Below, in pieces: positions 1 to 8,609 of a stretch of 10,877 nt of DNA. Location: the NCBI GenBank assembly GCA_003228965.1, contig QIGP01000347.1, positions 1-10,877 of the forward strand, read 5' to 3'. Numbering within the stretch: position 1 is the first letter of the stretch; each line of letters opens with the position of its first letter. The DNA comes from Gammaproteobacteria bacterium (GTDB taxonomy: Bacteria; Pseudomonadota; Gammaproteobacteria; Steroidobacterales; SZUA-146). Position numbers and translations under genes: made by a program. A model generated the notes under the pieces. It had not been told where the DNA came from, did not search any database, and saw nothing but the letters and a program-made list of their open reading frames with translations.

Positions 1-1401
1 ATGCAGCAAGGCAAACCTCGCGCTGTCGCCCAGCTTCAGTGGATGCTGCTGGTGGATATTTTTGCCATCAGCCTGCTGCTGCATGCAAGCGGTGGCATTC
101 AAAGCGGAATCGGCAACCTCCTTATAGTGTCTGTGGGCGCTACCGCCATGGCCTTGCCTCGAAAAGCGGCATTGGTCTTCGCCGCGCTTGGCGCGCTGGC
201 TATATTGTTTGAGCAACTGGTATCACGTTACGAAGATGTGACGGAACTTGCGGACTTCACTCCGGCCGGTGCGCTCGGTGCGACCATTTTCCTGATTGCG
301 GTGGCCGCTTATCCGCTCGCTCGCCGTTTAAGAGAGTCAGAGCAGCTTGCCGCGCAGCGCGGTGTGGACCTTGCCAACCTCAACGAACTTAACCGTTACA
401 TTATTCGTCACCTGCGCGAAAGCATCGTAGTCATCGATGAACAAGATCGCGTACGTCTTATTAACCAGTCTGCCGCCAGCCTGCTGGGGGTCTCTTACGA
501 ATCGAGCGGCAGGCCGCTTGGCGAGTTGTCGCCCGAGCTCAACCGGCTAACTCTGGCCTGGCGAGAAAATGTTCCAGGCGTGGCCGCGGCATTTGGCAGC
601 ATGCGCGCTGCTGACGGCTCCACCGTACTCACACCTCACTTCGCTCCCATTGGCGAACATACACCTTCGCCAACGAATATCTTTTTGGAAAATACGTCCG
701 AGCTGTCCGAACGCGTGCAGCAGTCCAAACTGGCTGCGCTGGGAAGACTTAGCGCGAGTATCGCGCACGAAATTCGCAACCCGGTCGGAGCCATCAGTCA
801 CGCCAGCCAGCTCCTGTCGGAAGCGCCTGGCATTGACGCCGACAACAAGCGGCTGACCGACATAATCAACAACCACTGCCACCGCGTCAGCGACATCATT
901 GACAGCGTGCTGCGGTTTTCGCGTAGAGATCACACCCGACCGCAAAAAATTGAACTCAACGGCTGGCTTGAAGAATTTATCGAAGACTACCAGCCACAGT
1001 CGAGCGACGTGTCCATCCAGTTTGAACATAGTGAAGCCGCTCTTCAGGTACGCGTCGATCCTGGCCACCTTCAGCAGGTCATGTGGAATTTATGCGAAAA
1101 TGCCAGCCGATACGGGCGCGGCCCTTCCGGTGAAGGGTTTGTCATTGCCTCCGGTCGACTACACGGCAATCAGCGTCCCTTTCTGGAAGTGAAAGATCGA
1201 GGACCGGGCATTAGTGACGATAAAGTGGAGCATGTGTTCGAACCCTTTTTCACGAACGCCGCCGACGGCACTGGTCTTGGGTTGTTTATTGCCCGTGAAC
1301 TGTGCGAGTGCAACCGCGCAACACTTGGTTACGAACGTCGCAATGAAGGCGGAAGTCGATTTCGCATGGTGTTTTCCGACCCCGAGCGCTGGGTTACATA
1401 A
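1..1401 (+). CDS. pilS: PilS, membrane sensor histidine kinase of the type IV pilus (5' end outside window)
   Basis: This is the inner-membrane sensor kinase that phosphorylates PilR to control pilin transcription. Four hydrophobic segments are visible (about residues 12-30, 36-52, 54-71 and 88-106). A PAS-like region follows (about 125-235), then the kinase core: H-box SASIAHEIRNP with phospho-accepting His256, N-box around Asn363/Asn367, G1 box DRGPGI (399-404), F-box FEPFF (413-417) and G2 box GTGLGLFI (423-430). Compared from memory with Pseudomonas PilS (about 530 residues and six membrane helices), roughly the first 80 residues are missing. The ATG at position 1 therefore lies inside a membrane segment and is probably not the true start. 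The gene stops with TAA, 56 bp before pilR, and the two are probably cotranscribed. Identification is secure because the H-box region matches PilS closely and pilR and pilA follow. Confidence 0.95.
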   Translation: MQQGKPRAVAQLQWMLLVDIFAISLLLHASGGIQSGIGNLLIVSVGATAMALPRKAALVFAALGALAILFEQLVSRYEDVTELADFTPAGALGATIFLIAVAAYPLARRLRESEQLAAQRGVDLANLNELNRYIIRHLRESIVVIDEQDRVRLINQSAASLLGVSYESSGRPLGELSPELNRLTLAWRENVPGVAAAFGSMRAADGSTVLTPHFAPIGEHTPSPTNIFLENTSELSERVQQSKLAALGRLSASIAHEIRNPVGAISHASQLLSEAPGIDADNKRLTDIINNHCHRVSDIIDSVLRFSRRDHTRPQKIELNGWLEEFIEDYQPQSSDVSIQFEHSEAALQVRVDPGHLQQVMWNLCENASRYGRGPSGEGFVIASGRLHGNQRPFLEVKDRGPGISDDKVEHVFEPFFTNAADGTGLGLFIARELCECNRATLGYERRNEGGSRFRMVFSDPERWVT

Positions 1402-1457
1402 TGCCGCTGCACCGTTTAACAGGCGCCTCACGTTGACACAAGAGAGCTTCAGTATTT

Positions 1458-2786
1458 ATGAGTAAACCCGTCGCACTGATCATTGATGACGAGCCAGACA
1501 TTTGCGCACTGCTCACCATTACGCTTTCACGCATGGATATCGATAGCCGTGCGGTTAACGACGTGGCGAGCGGCATTCGAGCGCTTGAGAAAAATCACTT
1601 CGACGTGTGCCTTACTGACATGCGTCTACCCGACGGCACAGGCCTTGACGTTGTCGAGTGGCTCACAAAAAACAAACCTGACGTGCCCGTAGCAGTGATT
1701 ACCGCACACGGCAACATGGAAACCGCCGTAAAGGCCCTGAAACTTGGCGCATTCGACTTTGTGTCAAAACCCGTCAATTTGAGCATGCTGCGAAAACTAA
1801 TCAACACCGCACTTAAACTTGAGCCGGTAAACGCGCCGGAATCTGCCAGCCGTTTGCCACACGGCAAATTACTTGGACAATCCGCCACTATGGTGCGAGT
1901 GCGTGAAATGATTGCCAAAGTGGCTCGCAGTCAGGCACCCGTACACATTCGCGGTGAGTCAGGTACGGGTAAAGAACTCGTTGCACGAAGCGTGCACGAC
2001 AGCGGACCGCGTGCTCAAGCGCCCTTTGTAGCGATCAACTGCGGCGCCATTCCAGGCGAACTCATGGAAAGTGAGCTATTTGGACATAAGAAAGGAAGCT
2101 TCACGGGAGCCGTTGAGGACAAGCAAGGGGTCATACGCAGCGCCGAAGGCGGCACTTTGTTTTTGGACGAAATTGCCGATCTCCCGCTTCACATGCAGGT
2201 AAAACTGCTTCGTGTCGTTCAGGAGAAGAGCATTCGCCCGGTGGGTGAAAACCACGAAATACCTGTAGACGTTCGTATTGTCAGCGCGACCCACAGGAAC
2301 CTGGCAAAACTGGTTGAAGACGGCCGTTTTCGCGAAGATCTTTATTACCGCATTAACTTCATCGAACTCTCCGTACCGCCACTGCGAGACAGAGGCAATG
2401 ATGTCATGCTACTAACCGACTTCGTTTTAAAACGCCTGGCCACTCAAATGGACAAGCCGAAACTGACGCTCGATCCAGAGGCAATAGAAGTGCTCCGTCG
2501 CTACGCGTTTCCTGGCAACGTGCGGGAACTTGAGAATATTCTGGAACGCGCAGCGACATTGTGTAACGACCAGAGCATAGCCGAGTCCGATTTATTGCTG
2601 CGCTCCTCTGATAGCAGCGTGATCGCCGCAGACAACCTTCAAGACAAACTGGGCGACGTTGAGCGACAGGCCATCCTCGACGCGCTGGCACAAACCAAAC
2701 ACAACAAAACAAAAGCGGCCGAGCTGCTTGGCATGAGTTTTCGCCAGCTCAGGTACCGGATCAAGAAACTCGACATCGATACTTGA
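1458..2786 (+). CDS. pilR: PilR, sigma-54-dependent response regulator of pilin transcription
   Basis: This NtrC-family activator, phosphorylated by PilS, uses ATP hydrolysis to open sigma-54 RNA polymerase at the pilin promoter. Domains in order are as follows. The receiver (about 4-120) has acidic pocket Asp10/Asp11, phospho-acceptor Asp54 and Lys104. The AAA+ domain has Walker A GESGTGKE (166-173), the sigma-54 contact loop GSFTGA (213-218, with the Ser variant I also recall from Pseudomonas PilR), Walker B GGTLFLDEIADLP (231-243) and an arginine-rich FREDLYYRIN segment (291-300). The Fis-type helix-turn-helix covers about 398-440. The length of 442 residues is normal for the family, and all catalytic motifs are intact. 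The ATG at 1458 follows a modest AGAGAG element 11 bp upstream and begins directly at the receiver domain. The target promoter, with suitable activator sites, lies just downstream. Confidence 0.97.
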   Translation: MSKPVALIIDDEPDICALLTITLSRMDIDSRAVNDVASGIRALEKNHFDVCLTDMRLPDGTGLDVVEWLTKNKPDVPVAVITAHGNMETAVKALKLGAFDFVSKPVNLSMLRKLINTALKLEPVNAPESASRLPHGKLLGQSATMVRVREMIAKVARSQAPVHIRGESGTGKELVARSVHDSGPRAQAPFVAINCGAIPGELMESELFGHKKGSFTGAVEDKQGVIRSAEGGTLFLDEIADLPLHMQVKLLRVVQEKSIRPVGENHEIPVDVRIVSATHRNLAKLVEDGRFREDLYYRINFIELSVPPLRDRGNDVMLLTDFVLKRLATQMDKPKLTLDPEAIEVLRRYAFPGNVRELENILERAATLCNDQSIAESDLLLRSSDSSVIAADNLQDKLGDVERQAILDALAQTKHNKTKAAELLGMSFRQLRYRIKKLDIDT

Positions 2787-2832
2787 CGAATTTCGAACGA
2801 TTTCAGCACATTTGACTTATCTGGACGGCGAC

Positions 2833-2870
2833 TGACAATAGTGGGTGACGAATATTGTCACTTTGTGACG
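2833..2870 (+). promoter_or_regulatory. Probable PilR upstream activating sequence (overlapping inverted repeats)
   Basis: Two overlapping inverted repeats are seen. TGACAATA (2833-2840) is mirrored by TATTGTCA (2853-2860), with half-sites 20 bp apart, about two helical turns. GTCAC (2857-2861) is mirrored by GTGAC (2865-2869) across TTT. Another GGTGACG lies between them (2844-2850). The Pseudomonas PilR sites are described as TGTC-containing repeats upstream of pilA, and TGTC/GACA occurs here in that context. The block lies about 135-170 bp before the predicted transcription start, a normal distance for enhancer-type activators. PilR binding is an inference from motif and position. Confidence 0.6.
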
Positions 2871-2947
2871 ATGAGCGGCTAATTATCACCGATATTCGAC
2901 GGCTAGATCGATGTCAAAATTTGTGTAAATACTTTATTATTCTTATA

Positions 2948-2960
2948 TATCAAAAGCTTG
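2948..2960 (+). promoter_or_regulatory. Putative IHF binding site upstream of pilA
   Basis: TATCAAAAGCTTG matches the IHF core consensus WATCAANNNNTTR at every defined position and lies in an AT-rich stretch (about 2925-2955). It sits between the upstream inverted repeats and the -24 element, about 45-57 bp before the predicted start. That is where an IHF bend would bring a distant activator onto sigma-54 polymerase. The exact match and position support the call. Binding itself is inferred. Confidence 0.6.
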
Positions 2961-2978
2961 CAAGAACAGTCAAATAGT

Positions 2979-2994
2979 TGGCACGTGCCTTGCA
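2979..2994 (+). promoter_or_regulatory. Sigma-54 (-24/-12) promoter of the first pilin gene
   Basis: TGGCACG-TGCC-TTGCA matches the sigma-54 consensus TGGCACG-N4-TTGCW at every defined base. The -24 GG and -12 GC have the required spacing. Transcription should start near 3005, giving a leader of about 56 nt with a GGAG ribosome binding site at 3048-3051, nine bases before the pilA ATG. With pilR just upstream and pilA just downstream, this is the expected PilR target. Confidence 0.93.
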
Positions 2995-3060
2995 TTATTC
3001 AGTGCAGCCACGGTCATTCCCCTGGCCCTAACTTTTGACGATGTCTTGGAGACAAATTAA

Positions 3061-3549
3061 ATGAAAACTGTACAAAAGGGTTTTACCCTCATCGAACTTA
3101 TGATTGTTGTTGCCATTATCGGCATTCTCGCCGCAATCGCAATTCCTGCTTACCAGGATTACACCCAGCGCGCTCAAGTTGGCGAAGCGATGACTCTGGT
3201 TTCTGGTGCAAAAACAGCCCTTGCTGAATTTGCTCAAACCAACGGCACCTACCCAACTGCCCTTCAGCTTACTGAACTTAACCTCACCGCTCCGGTTATT
3301 GGCCAATACGCTTCGTTTCTTGTAAATCCAGTAGATGGCATTATTACAGCTACGATGGCTGCTAACCCTCCAGTCGCTCCTATGAAACCAGTTGGCGCTG
3401 CTATTGCTGGCAAAACTGTTACATTCGAACCACCTAGTGTAGCTGATCTAACCGCTGGTACTGTAACCGTGTTCAAATTCATATGCTTGCCTGGCACAGG
3501 TACAGACGGTATTCCAGTTAAGTTCCTGCCATCGTCTTGTAAGCCTTAA
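3061..3549 (+). CDS. pilA: PilA, type IV pilin (probable major subunit)
   Basis: This is the type IVa prepilin, which is inserted in the inner membrane, processed by PilD and polymerised into the pilus. The 162-residue product has the short leader MKTVQKG, with cleavage expected between Gly7 and Phe8. The conserved hydrophobic helix [20 protein letters not shown] follows, with the essential Glu at position 5 of the mature protein (Glu12 here). Cys142 and Cys160 fit the C-terminal disulfide-bonded loop, and the FLPSSCKP ending is typical. The mature length of about 155 is normal. The ATG has GGAG nine bases upstream. This gene alone sits directly behind the perfect sigma-54 promoter and is followed by a strong terminator, so it is likely the abundant PilR-driven subunit. 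Its body is richer in GCT, GGC and CTT codons than its neighbours, consistent with high expression. Confidence 0.96.
   Translation: MKTVQKGFTLIELMIVVAIIGILAAIAIPAYQDYTQRAQVGEAMTLVSGAKTALAEFAQTNGTYPTALQLTELNLTAPVIGQYASFLVNPVDGIITATMAANPPVAPMKPVGAAIAGKTVTFEPPSVADLTAGTVTVFKFICLPGTGTDGIPVKFLPSSCKP
3100..3132 (+). repeat. Direct repeat copy 1 (pilin N-terminal helix coding)
   Basis: This 33-bp stretch encodes [11 protein letters not shown] and differs from 3864-3896 at only two synonymous third positions (31/33 identical). The last 18 bases (3115-3132) are identical. The copies lie 764 bp apart in the same orientation. Protein-level conservation explains much of it, but the codon-level identity is higher than in the flanking sequence. 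Confidence 0.85.
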
Positions 3550-3553
3550 GGCT
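3542..3553. repeat. Perfect 12-bp palindrome across the pilA stop codon
   Basis: AGCCTTAAGGCT is its own reverse complement and contains the TAA stop (3547-3549). A second imperfect palindrome, CCTTA...TAAGG, lies at 3574-3589. Together with the terminator stem they make the pilA 3' end rich in dyad symmetry. This may affect transcript stability, but no specific role is visible. Confidence 0.6.
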
Positions 3554-3600
3554 ACAACGGCATAAATCGGCGACCTTAGAAGCTTAAGGAACCCAAAATG

Positions 3601-3635
3601 GGCGGTTGGTCACAGTAGATCAGCCGCCTTTTTTT
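3601..3635 (+). terminator. Rho-independent terminator after pilA
   Basis: GGCGGTTG (3601-3608) pairs with CAGCCGCC (3621-3628) in an eight-pair stem with one G-U, across a 12-nt loop. Seven T residues follow (3629-3635). The stem and T-run are classic. It separates the first pilin transcript from the second pilin and from pilB. Confidence 0.9.
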
Positions 3636-3753
3636 ATACTAGGTAGAAAGCCAAGCCAGTAAGACGAAACACAGAACATCGAGCTCAGATATTCTGAAAC
3701 GGTAACAACCAGAATGGTCAATCTGATTGAAACATGTAGCTCACACCAGGCCT

Positions 3754-3760
3754 GGGGGGG
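3754..3760 (+). other. G7 homopolymer in the leader of the second pilin
   Basis: Seven consecutive G residues lie 52 bp before the chosen start of the second pilin, within the gene-free interval 3636-3812. That interval also contains a small stem (ATTCTG 3691-3696 with CAGAAT 3710-3715). No -24/-12 element is seen there. A TATACT hexamer at 3635-3640 has no matching -35. The source of transcription for the second pilin is therefore unclear: readthrough, or a promoter not recognisable by eye. Confidence 0.4.
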
Positions 3761-3812
3761 TCAGAGTCAGCATAACGGGTACTTTGGACAACGGAAAGTT
3801 AAGGACCCGAAC

Positions 3813-4280
3813 ATGCACCAAGCCAGCCACACCCGAAATCGCGGATTCACTCTGATTGAGTTAATGATTGTCGTTGCTATTATCGGCATTCTCGCCTCAC
3901 TGGCCATTCCGGCCTATCAAGATTACGTTACTCGCGCCCAGGTGTCAGAGTTCATGATTCTTTCACGGGACGATCAACGTCGGTTTAGTGAGCACTTTCA
4001 GCTGTCGTCCACACCGCCGACAAATCCTGTCGATATAGGCGTAAGTCTGTCCGCTGATCGCAGCGATTTTTTCACCGCCGATGCGACAGTCACCTACGGG
4101 ACCACCCCGCAAATAACCCTGACGTACACTCTTGGCGAAATGGCCGCGGGCTTTGCTATCGGTACGGTAAGCCTTGTCGGTACGCGGGTAGCAGTAGGAA
4201 GCGGCCCCACCGGACTCAGGTGGAGTTGCCAAGTGGGCACCTTTCCTCAACGCTTTGCACCTGCTGCCTGCATTCCCTAG
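3813..4280 (+). CDS. pilA: Second type IV pilin (PilA-like), tandem to pilA
   Basis: This 155-residue prepilin has the leader [11 protein letters not shown], cleavage after Gly11, then [20 protein letters not shown] with Glu at mature position 5 (Glu16). Cys139 and Cys153 can form the C-terminal loop, and RWSCQ and the CIP ending resemble type IVa major pilins. The ATG at 3813 is chosen because AAGGA lies seven bases upstream and it gives a normal leader. The frame is open back to an ATG at 3714, but that would create an atypical 44-residue leader across the G-run. The N-terminal helix is nearly identical to the first pilin, while the globular part is unrelated at a glance. A charged patch ([12 protein letters not shown]) follows the helix where the first pilin has a mostly uncharged stretch. 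It may be an alternative major pilin or a minor subunit, and the sequence does not decide. Confidence 0.93.
   Translation: MHQASHTRNRGFTLIELMIVVAIIGILASLAIPAYQDYVTRAQVSEFMILSRDDQRRFSEHFQLSSTPPTNPVDIGVSLSADRSDFFTADATVTYGTTPQITLTYTLGEMAAGFAIGTVSLVGTRVAVGSGPTGLRWSCQVGTFPQRFAPAACIP
3864..3896 (+). repeat. Direct repeat copy 2 (pilin N-terminal helix coding)
   Basis: This is the partner of 3100-3132: 31 of 33 bases are identical, with an exact 18-bp match at 3879-3896. Recombination between the copies would delete the first pilin's globular part and the terminator while keeping an intact pilin reading frame. Confidence 0.85.
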
Positions 4281-4504
4281 GATCAGCGCCCAAGGTCGAG
4301 TCAAGCAGTTGCTAGAAATGGTGGCGCCCGCATCGAACGGCAGCGTCAATTTATCGCAGGCCAGTGGCTCGCCGACTCTACCTAACATGATCAGTAGCCT
4401 CGGTCCGACGAAGACGTCAACCTGACGTAGATGAAGCTTTCCCGGTTTGCATGAAGATAGCGGTTTTATTGCACCAAATTCGGTCACTAAGATCTGCCTC
4501 ATTA

Positions 4505-4521
4505 ATTGTGCAGCGCACAAT
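4505..4521. repeat. Inverted repeat, possible operator, upstream of pilB
   Basis: ATTGTGC and GCACAAT are perfect complements around AGC. The 17-bp symmetrical element has the size and shape of a dimeric repressor or activator site, or of a tight hairpin. It lies about 87 bp before the candidate pilB -35 element. No regulator can be named. Confidence 0.45.
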
Positions 4522-4607
4522 ATGCTCAAGCAAAACACACCATGAAACTTTTCGAGCACAACTGTGATGTACGCACGGAAGGACAAATACAAAGTTGCTA
4601 AGATACT

Positions 4608-4637
4608 TTGTCATAAGCCCCATTTCCTAAGTAATAT
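4608..4637 (+). promoter_or_regulatory. Candidate sigma-70 promoter for pilBCD
   Basis: TTGTCA (4608-4613, five of six matches to the -35 consensus) and TAATAT (4632-4637, four of six to the -10) are separated by 18 bp. Transcription would start near 4644 and give a leader of about 55 nt ending in the AGGAAG site (4690-4695) of pilB. The -35 overlaps the right arm of the ACAAAGT/ACTTTGT inverted repeat. Spacing and position are right, but the -10 is only fair. Confidence 0.4.
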
Positions 4638-4698
4638 TGGTTACTATCAAGGGCTTTCGACACAAAGCACTACCAGCATCTAACCACACAGGAAGTTC

Positions 4699-6426
<1,728 letters not shown>

Positions 6427-6467
6427 TCTCCGTCACGCATTTGCAAGAGATTTAAAGGCACTTATAT

Positions 6468-7685
6468 ATGTCAGATTCAGCAGCAGCAAAGCAATTTCCG
6501 TTTTCCTGGGAAGGCACCGATCGACGCGGTAAACGCGTCAAAGGCAAATTGGTCGCTGCCAGCGAGGCCGCGGTGCGTTCAGAGATGCGCCGCCAGGGCC
6601 TTGTGCCTGTCAAAATCAGGAAACAATCAAATCTTTTTAAAGGTGGCAAAGTCACCACTACCGACATTGCTATTTTCAGTCGCCAACTCGCCACCATGAT
6701 GTCGTCGGGTGTGCCTCTGGTGCAGTCGTTCGAAATCATCGGCAACGGCCACGAAAACCGCGCCATGCAAGAGCTCGTTCTCAGCATTAAGACCAGTGTC
6801 GAAGGCGGCACAAGCCTGGCCGACAGCTTGGCGCGTCATCCACTGCATTTTGACGACCTGTTCGTAAACCTGGTAGGCGCCGGTGAACAAGCCGGTGCTC
6901 TCGAATCCCTTCTCGACAAGATAGCCACGTACAAAGAAAAAACCGAAGCCATTAAAGCCAAGATCAAAAAAGCGCTGTTCTACCCGGCCGCTGTGGTCAT
7001 GGTGGCCATCATCGTTACTACGATCTTGTTAATCTTCGTTATTCCCCAGTTTGAAAGCCTCTTTTCCGGATTCGGTGCCGACTTGCCTTCGTTTACCCAA
7101 AAGGTAATCGACATGTCGCTCTTTGTACGGACCAAGGGCTGGCTGATCGTAATAGGCATCGTTGCTTTTGTGTTCGCGTTTATCAACTTTAAAAAACGCT
7201 CAAGAAAATTCCGCCACTTCCTCGATCGTGTGTCGCTGAAACTGCCGATCGTCGGACAAATTCTTAACAAAGCCGCCATCGCTCGCTTTGCACGAACTCT
7301 GTCTACAATGTTCGCCGCCGGTGTGCCGTTGGTTGAAGCGATGGACTCTGTCGCGGGCGCAACCGGTAACATCGTTTACGAAACTGCGACCTATCAGATA
7401 CGCGACGAAGTATCGACGGGCCAACGCCTTCAGCGCGCCATGCAAGACACCGAACTGTTCCCGAATATGGTGACGCAAATGATCGCCATTGGTGAGGAGT
7501 CGGGTTCACTGGACGAAATGTCCGGCAAAGTTGCCGACTTCTATGAAGCCGAAGTGGATAACCTGGTAGACAGCATGAGCAGCTTGCTAGAGCCACTGAT
7601 CATGTCCATTCTCGGGGTACTCGTTGGTGGACTCGTGGTTGCCATGTATCTGCCCATTTTCAAAATGGGTGCGGTGGTCAGCTAA
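6468..7685 (+). CDS. pilC: PilC, type IV pilus inner-membrane platform protein
   Basis: This polytopic GspF-family protein couples PilB motion to pilin extraction from the membrane. At 405 residues it is full length. A cytoplasmic N-terminus (about 10-50) leads into two repeated T2SSF domains (about 67-190 and 270-392). Three membrane segments are apparent (about 172-192, 224-240 and 376-395). The two domains repeat the same pattern: SRQLATMMSSGVPLVQSFEI and ARTLSTMFAAGVPLVEAMDS, then GEQAGALESLLDKIA and GEESGSLDEMSGKVADFY. The ATG at 6468 is preceded by AAAGG (6454-6458) nine bases upstream. It lies between pilB and pilD with short gaps (41 and 33 bp) and no terminator, so pilBCD is probably one operon. 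Confidence 0.97.
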   Translation: MSDSAAAKQFPFSWEGTDRRGKRVKGKLVAASEAAVRSEMRRQGLVPVKIRKQSNLFKGGKVTTTDIAIFSRQLATMMSSGVPLVQSFEIIGNGHENRAMQELVLSIKTSVEGGTSLADSLARHPLHFDDLFVNLVGAGEQAGALESLLDKIATYKEKTEAIKAKIKKALFYPAAVVMVAIIVTTILLIFVIPQFESLFSGFGADLPSFTQKVIDMSLFVRTKGWLIVIGIVAFVFAFINFKKRSRKFRHFLDRVSLKLPIVGQILNKAAIARFARTLSTMFAAGVPLVEAMDSVAGATGNIVYETATYQIRDEVSTGQRLQRAMQDTELFPNMVTQMIAIGEESGSLDEMSGKVADFYEAEVDNLVDSMSSLLEPLIMSILGVLVGGLVVAMYLPIFKMGAVVS

Positions 7686-7718
7686 ACAGCGACTAGCTCA
7701 AACTCAAGAGACTCACCT

Positions 7719-8603
7719 ATGCTTGAATTGATGCAGGCCAGTCCCGCAACGTTTATCGTGATTGCAGGATTGTTCGGATTGCTGGTCGGCAGCTTTCTCA
7801 ATGTCGTTATTCACCGTTTGCCCATCATGATGCAACGAGGCTGGCAAGCCGAGTGCGCCGAACTTAATGGCAAACCCCCACCCGAACTTCCAAAATACAC
7901 CCTTGTGGTGCCGCGTTCTGCCTGCCCCAAATGCGAACATCAAATTACGGCCCTGGAAAACATTCCTGTACTGAGCTACCTGGCGCTACGCGGTAAGTGC
8001 TCGGGTTGTAAGGCCCCCATTTCGGCGCGCTATCCTTTTGTAGAACTGCTGACGGGCGTGGCTACAGCCGTGGTAGCGTGGCGTTTTGGCGCAGGCCTCG
8101 AGGCGTTGGCCGCCATTGCGCTCACCTGGGCACTAATTGCCCTTAGTGGCATCGATTTCGACACCCAACTACTGCCCGACAGCATTACCCAGCCACTGTT
8201 GTGGCTCGGACTACTACTGTCGCTAAACCATCAGTCCATTCCGGCCGAAATGCTCTTTGTTTCACCGTCCAACGCCATCATTGGTGCCGTTGCGGGCTAC
8301 TTGAGCCTGTGGTCGGTGTACTGGCTGTTCAAGCTCGCCACCGGAAAGGAAGGCATGGGCTACGGCGACTTCAAGCTACTCGCCGTACTGGGCGCCTGGC
8401 TTGGCTGGGTTTACCTGCCTATGGTGATTCTCTTGTCAGCGGTCGTCGGCGCCACCATAGGAATTAGTCTGATTGTATTTACCAAACACGGGCGCGAAAT
8501 ACCCATTCCATTTGGCCCCTATCTGGCGGCCGCAGGCTGGGTCGCTTTGCTCTATGGTGAACCCCTCTTGAGCGCCTACAAGAAATTTACCGGACTGGAC
8601 TAG
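7719..8603 (+). CDS. pilD: PilD, prepilin peptidase / N-methyltransferase
   Basis: This inner-membrane aspartyl protease cleaves prepilin leaders after Gly and methylates the new N-terminal Phe. It also serves type II secretion pseudopilins where these exist. The 294-residue protein has an N-terminal segment GLLVGSFLNVVIHRLP (20-35). A cytoplasmic loop carries the zinc cysteine pairs Cys69/Cys72 and Cys94/Cys97, associated with the bifunctional methylating form. The catalytic motifs are IDFDTQLLPD (Asp146, with Asp148 next to it) and GMGYGDFK (Asp217). The IPIPFGPYLAAAGW motif (261-274) and multiple hydrophobic helices complete the family pattern. The substrates are the two pilins encoded upstream. 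The ATG at 7719 follows a weak AAGAGA element. The stop lies 6 bp before the coaE GTG, which suggests cotranscription and perhaps coupled translation. Confidence 0.97.
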   Translation: MLELMQASPATFIVIAGLFGLLVGSFLNVVIHRLPIMMQRGWQAECAELNGKPPPELPKYTLVVPRSACPKCEHQITALENIPVLSYLALRGKCSGCKAPISARYPFVELLTGVATAVVAWRFGAGLEALAAIALTWALIALSGIDFDTQLLPDSITQPLLWLGLLLSLNHQSIPAEMLFVSPSNAIIGAVAGYLSLWSVYWLFKLATGKEGMGYGDFKLLAVLGAWLGWVYLPMVILLSAVVGATIGISLIVFTKHGREIPIPFGPYLAAAGWVALLYGEPLLSAYKKFTGLD

Positions 8604-8609
8604 GCTCCC

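Larger units (their letters stand above)
4281..4698. other. Gene-free interval between the second pilin and pilB
   Basis: No reading frame here looks like a gene on either strand. A long minus-strand frame crosses it (to 3963) but lies antisense to the pilin and has low-complexity, basic character without recognisable motifs. Three compact inverted repeats are visible: ACGTCA/TGACGT at 4414-4428 (3-nt loop), ATTGTGC/GCACAAT at 4505-4521 (3-nt centre) and ACAAAGT/ACTTTGT at 4589-4611 (9-nt loop). None has a T-run, so none is an obvious terminator. No tRNA or known riboswitch is seen. The last 90 bp hold a likely pilB promoter. Confidence 0.5.

Noticed and set aside
547..1068. A 173-residue minus-strand frame inside pilS
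   Set aside because: It is fully antisense to the kinase core with intact PilS motifs. Its composition follows from PilS codon usage.
3714..3812. Upstream start for the second pilin giving 188 residues
   Set aside because: It would create a 44-residue leader, unlike type IVa pilins. The ATG at 3813 has an AAGGA site at correct spacing and yields an 11-residue leader ending in Gly.
3636..3812. A sigma-54 promoter for the second pilin
   Set aside because: I searched for GG-N10-GC spaced elements and found none resembling the consensus. The TATACT at 3635-3640 has no suitable -35.
3963..4592. A 209-residue minus-strand frame across the second pilin and the gap before pilB
   Set aside because: It is antisense to a secure pilin gene, shows no recognisable motif, has no convincing start or ribosome site, and ends without matching any gene context.
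4417..4623. A 68-residue minus-strand frame in the gap before pilB
   Set aside because: It overlaps another random minus-strand frame and the candidate pilB promoter, and shows no protein-like motif or start context.
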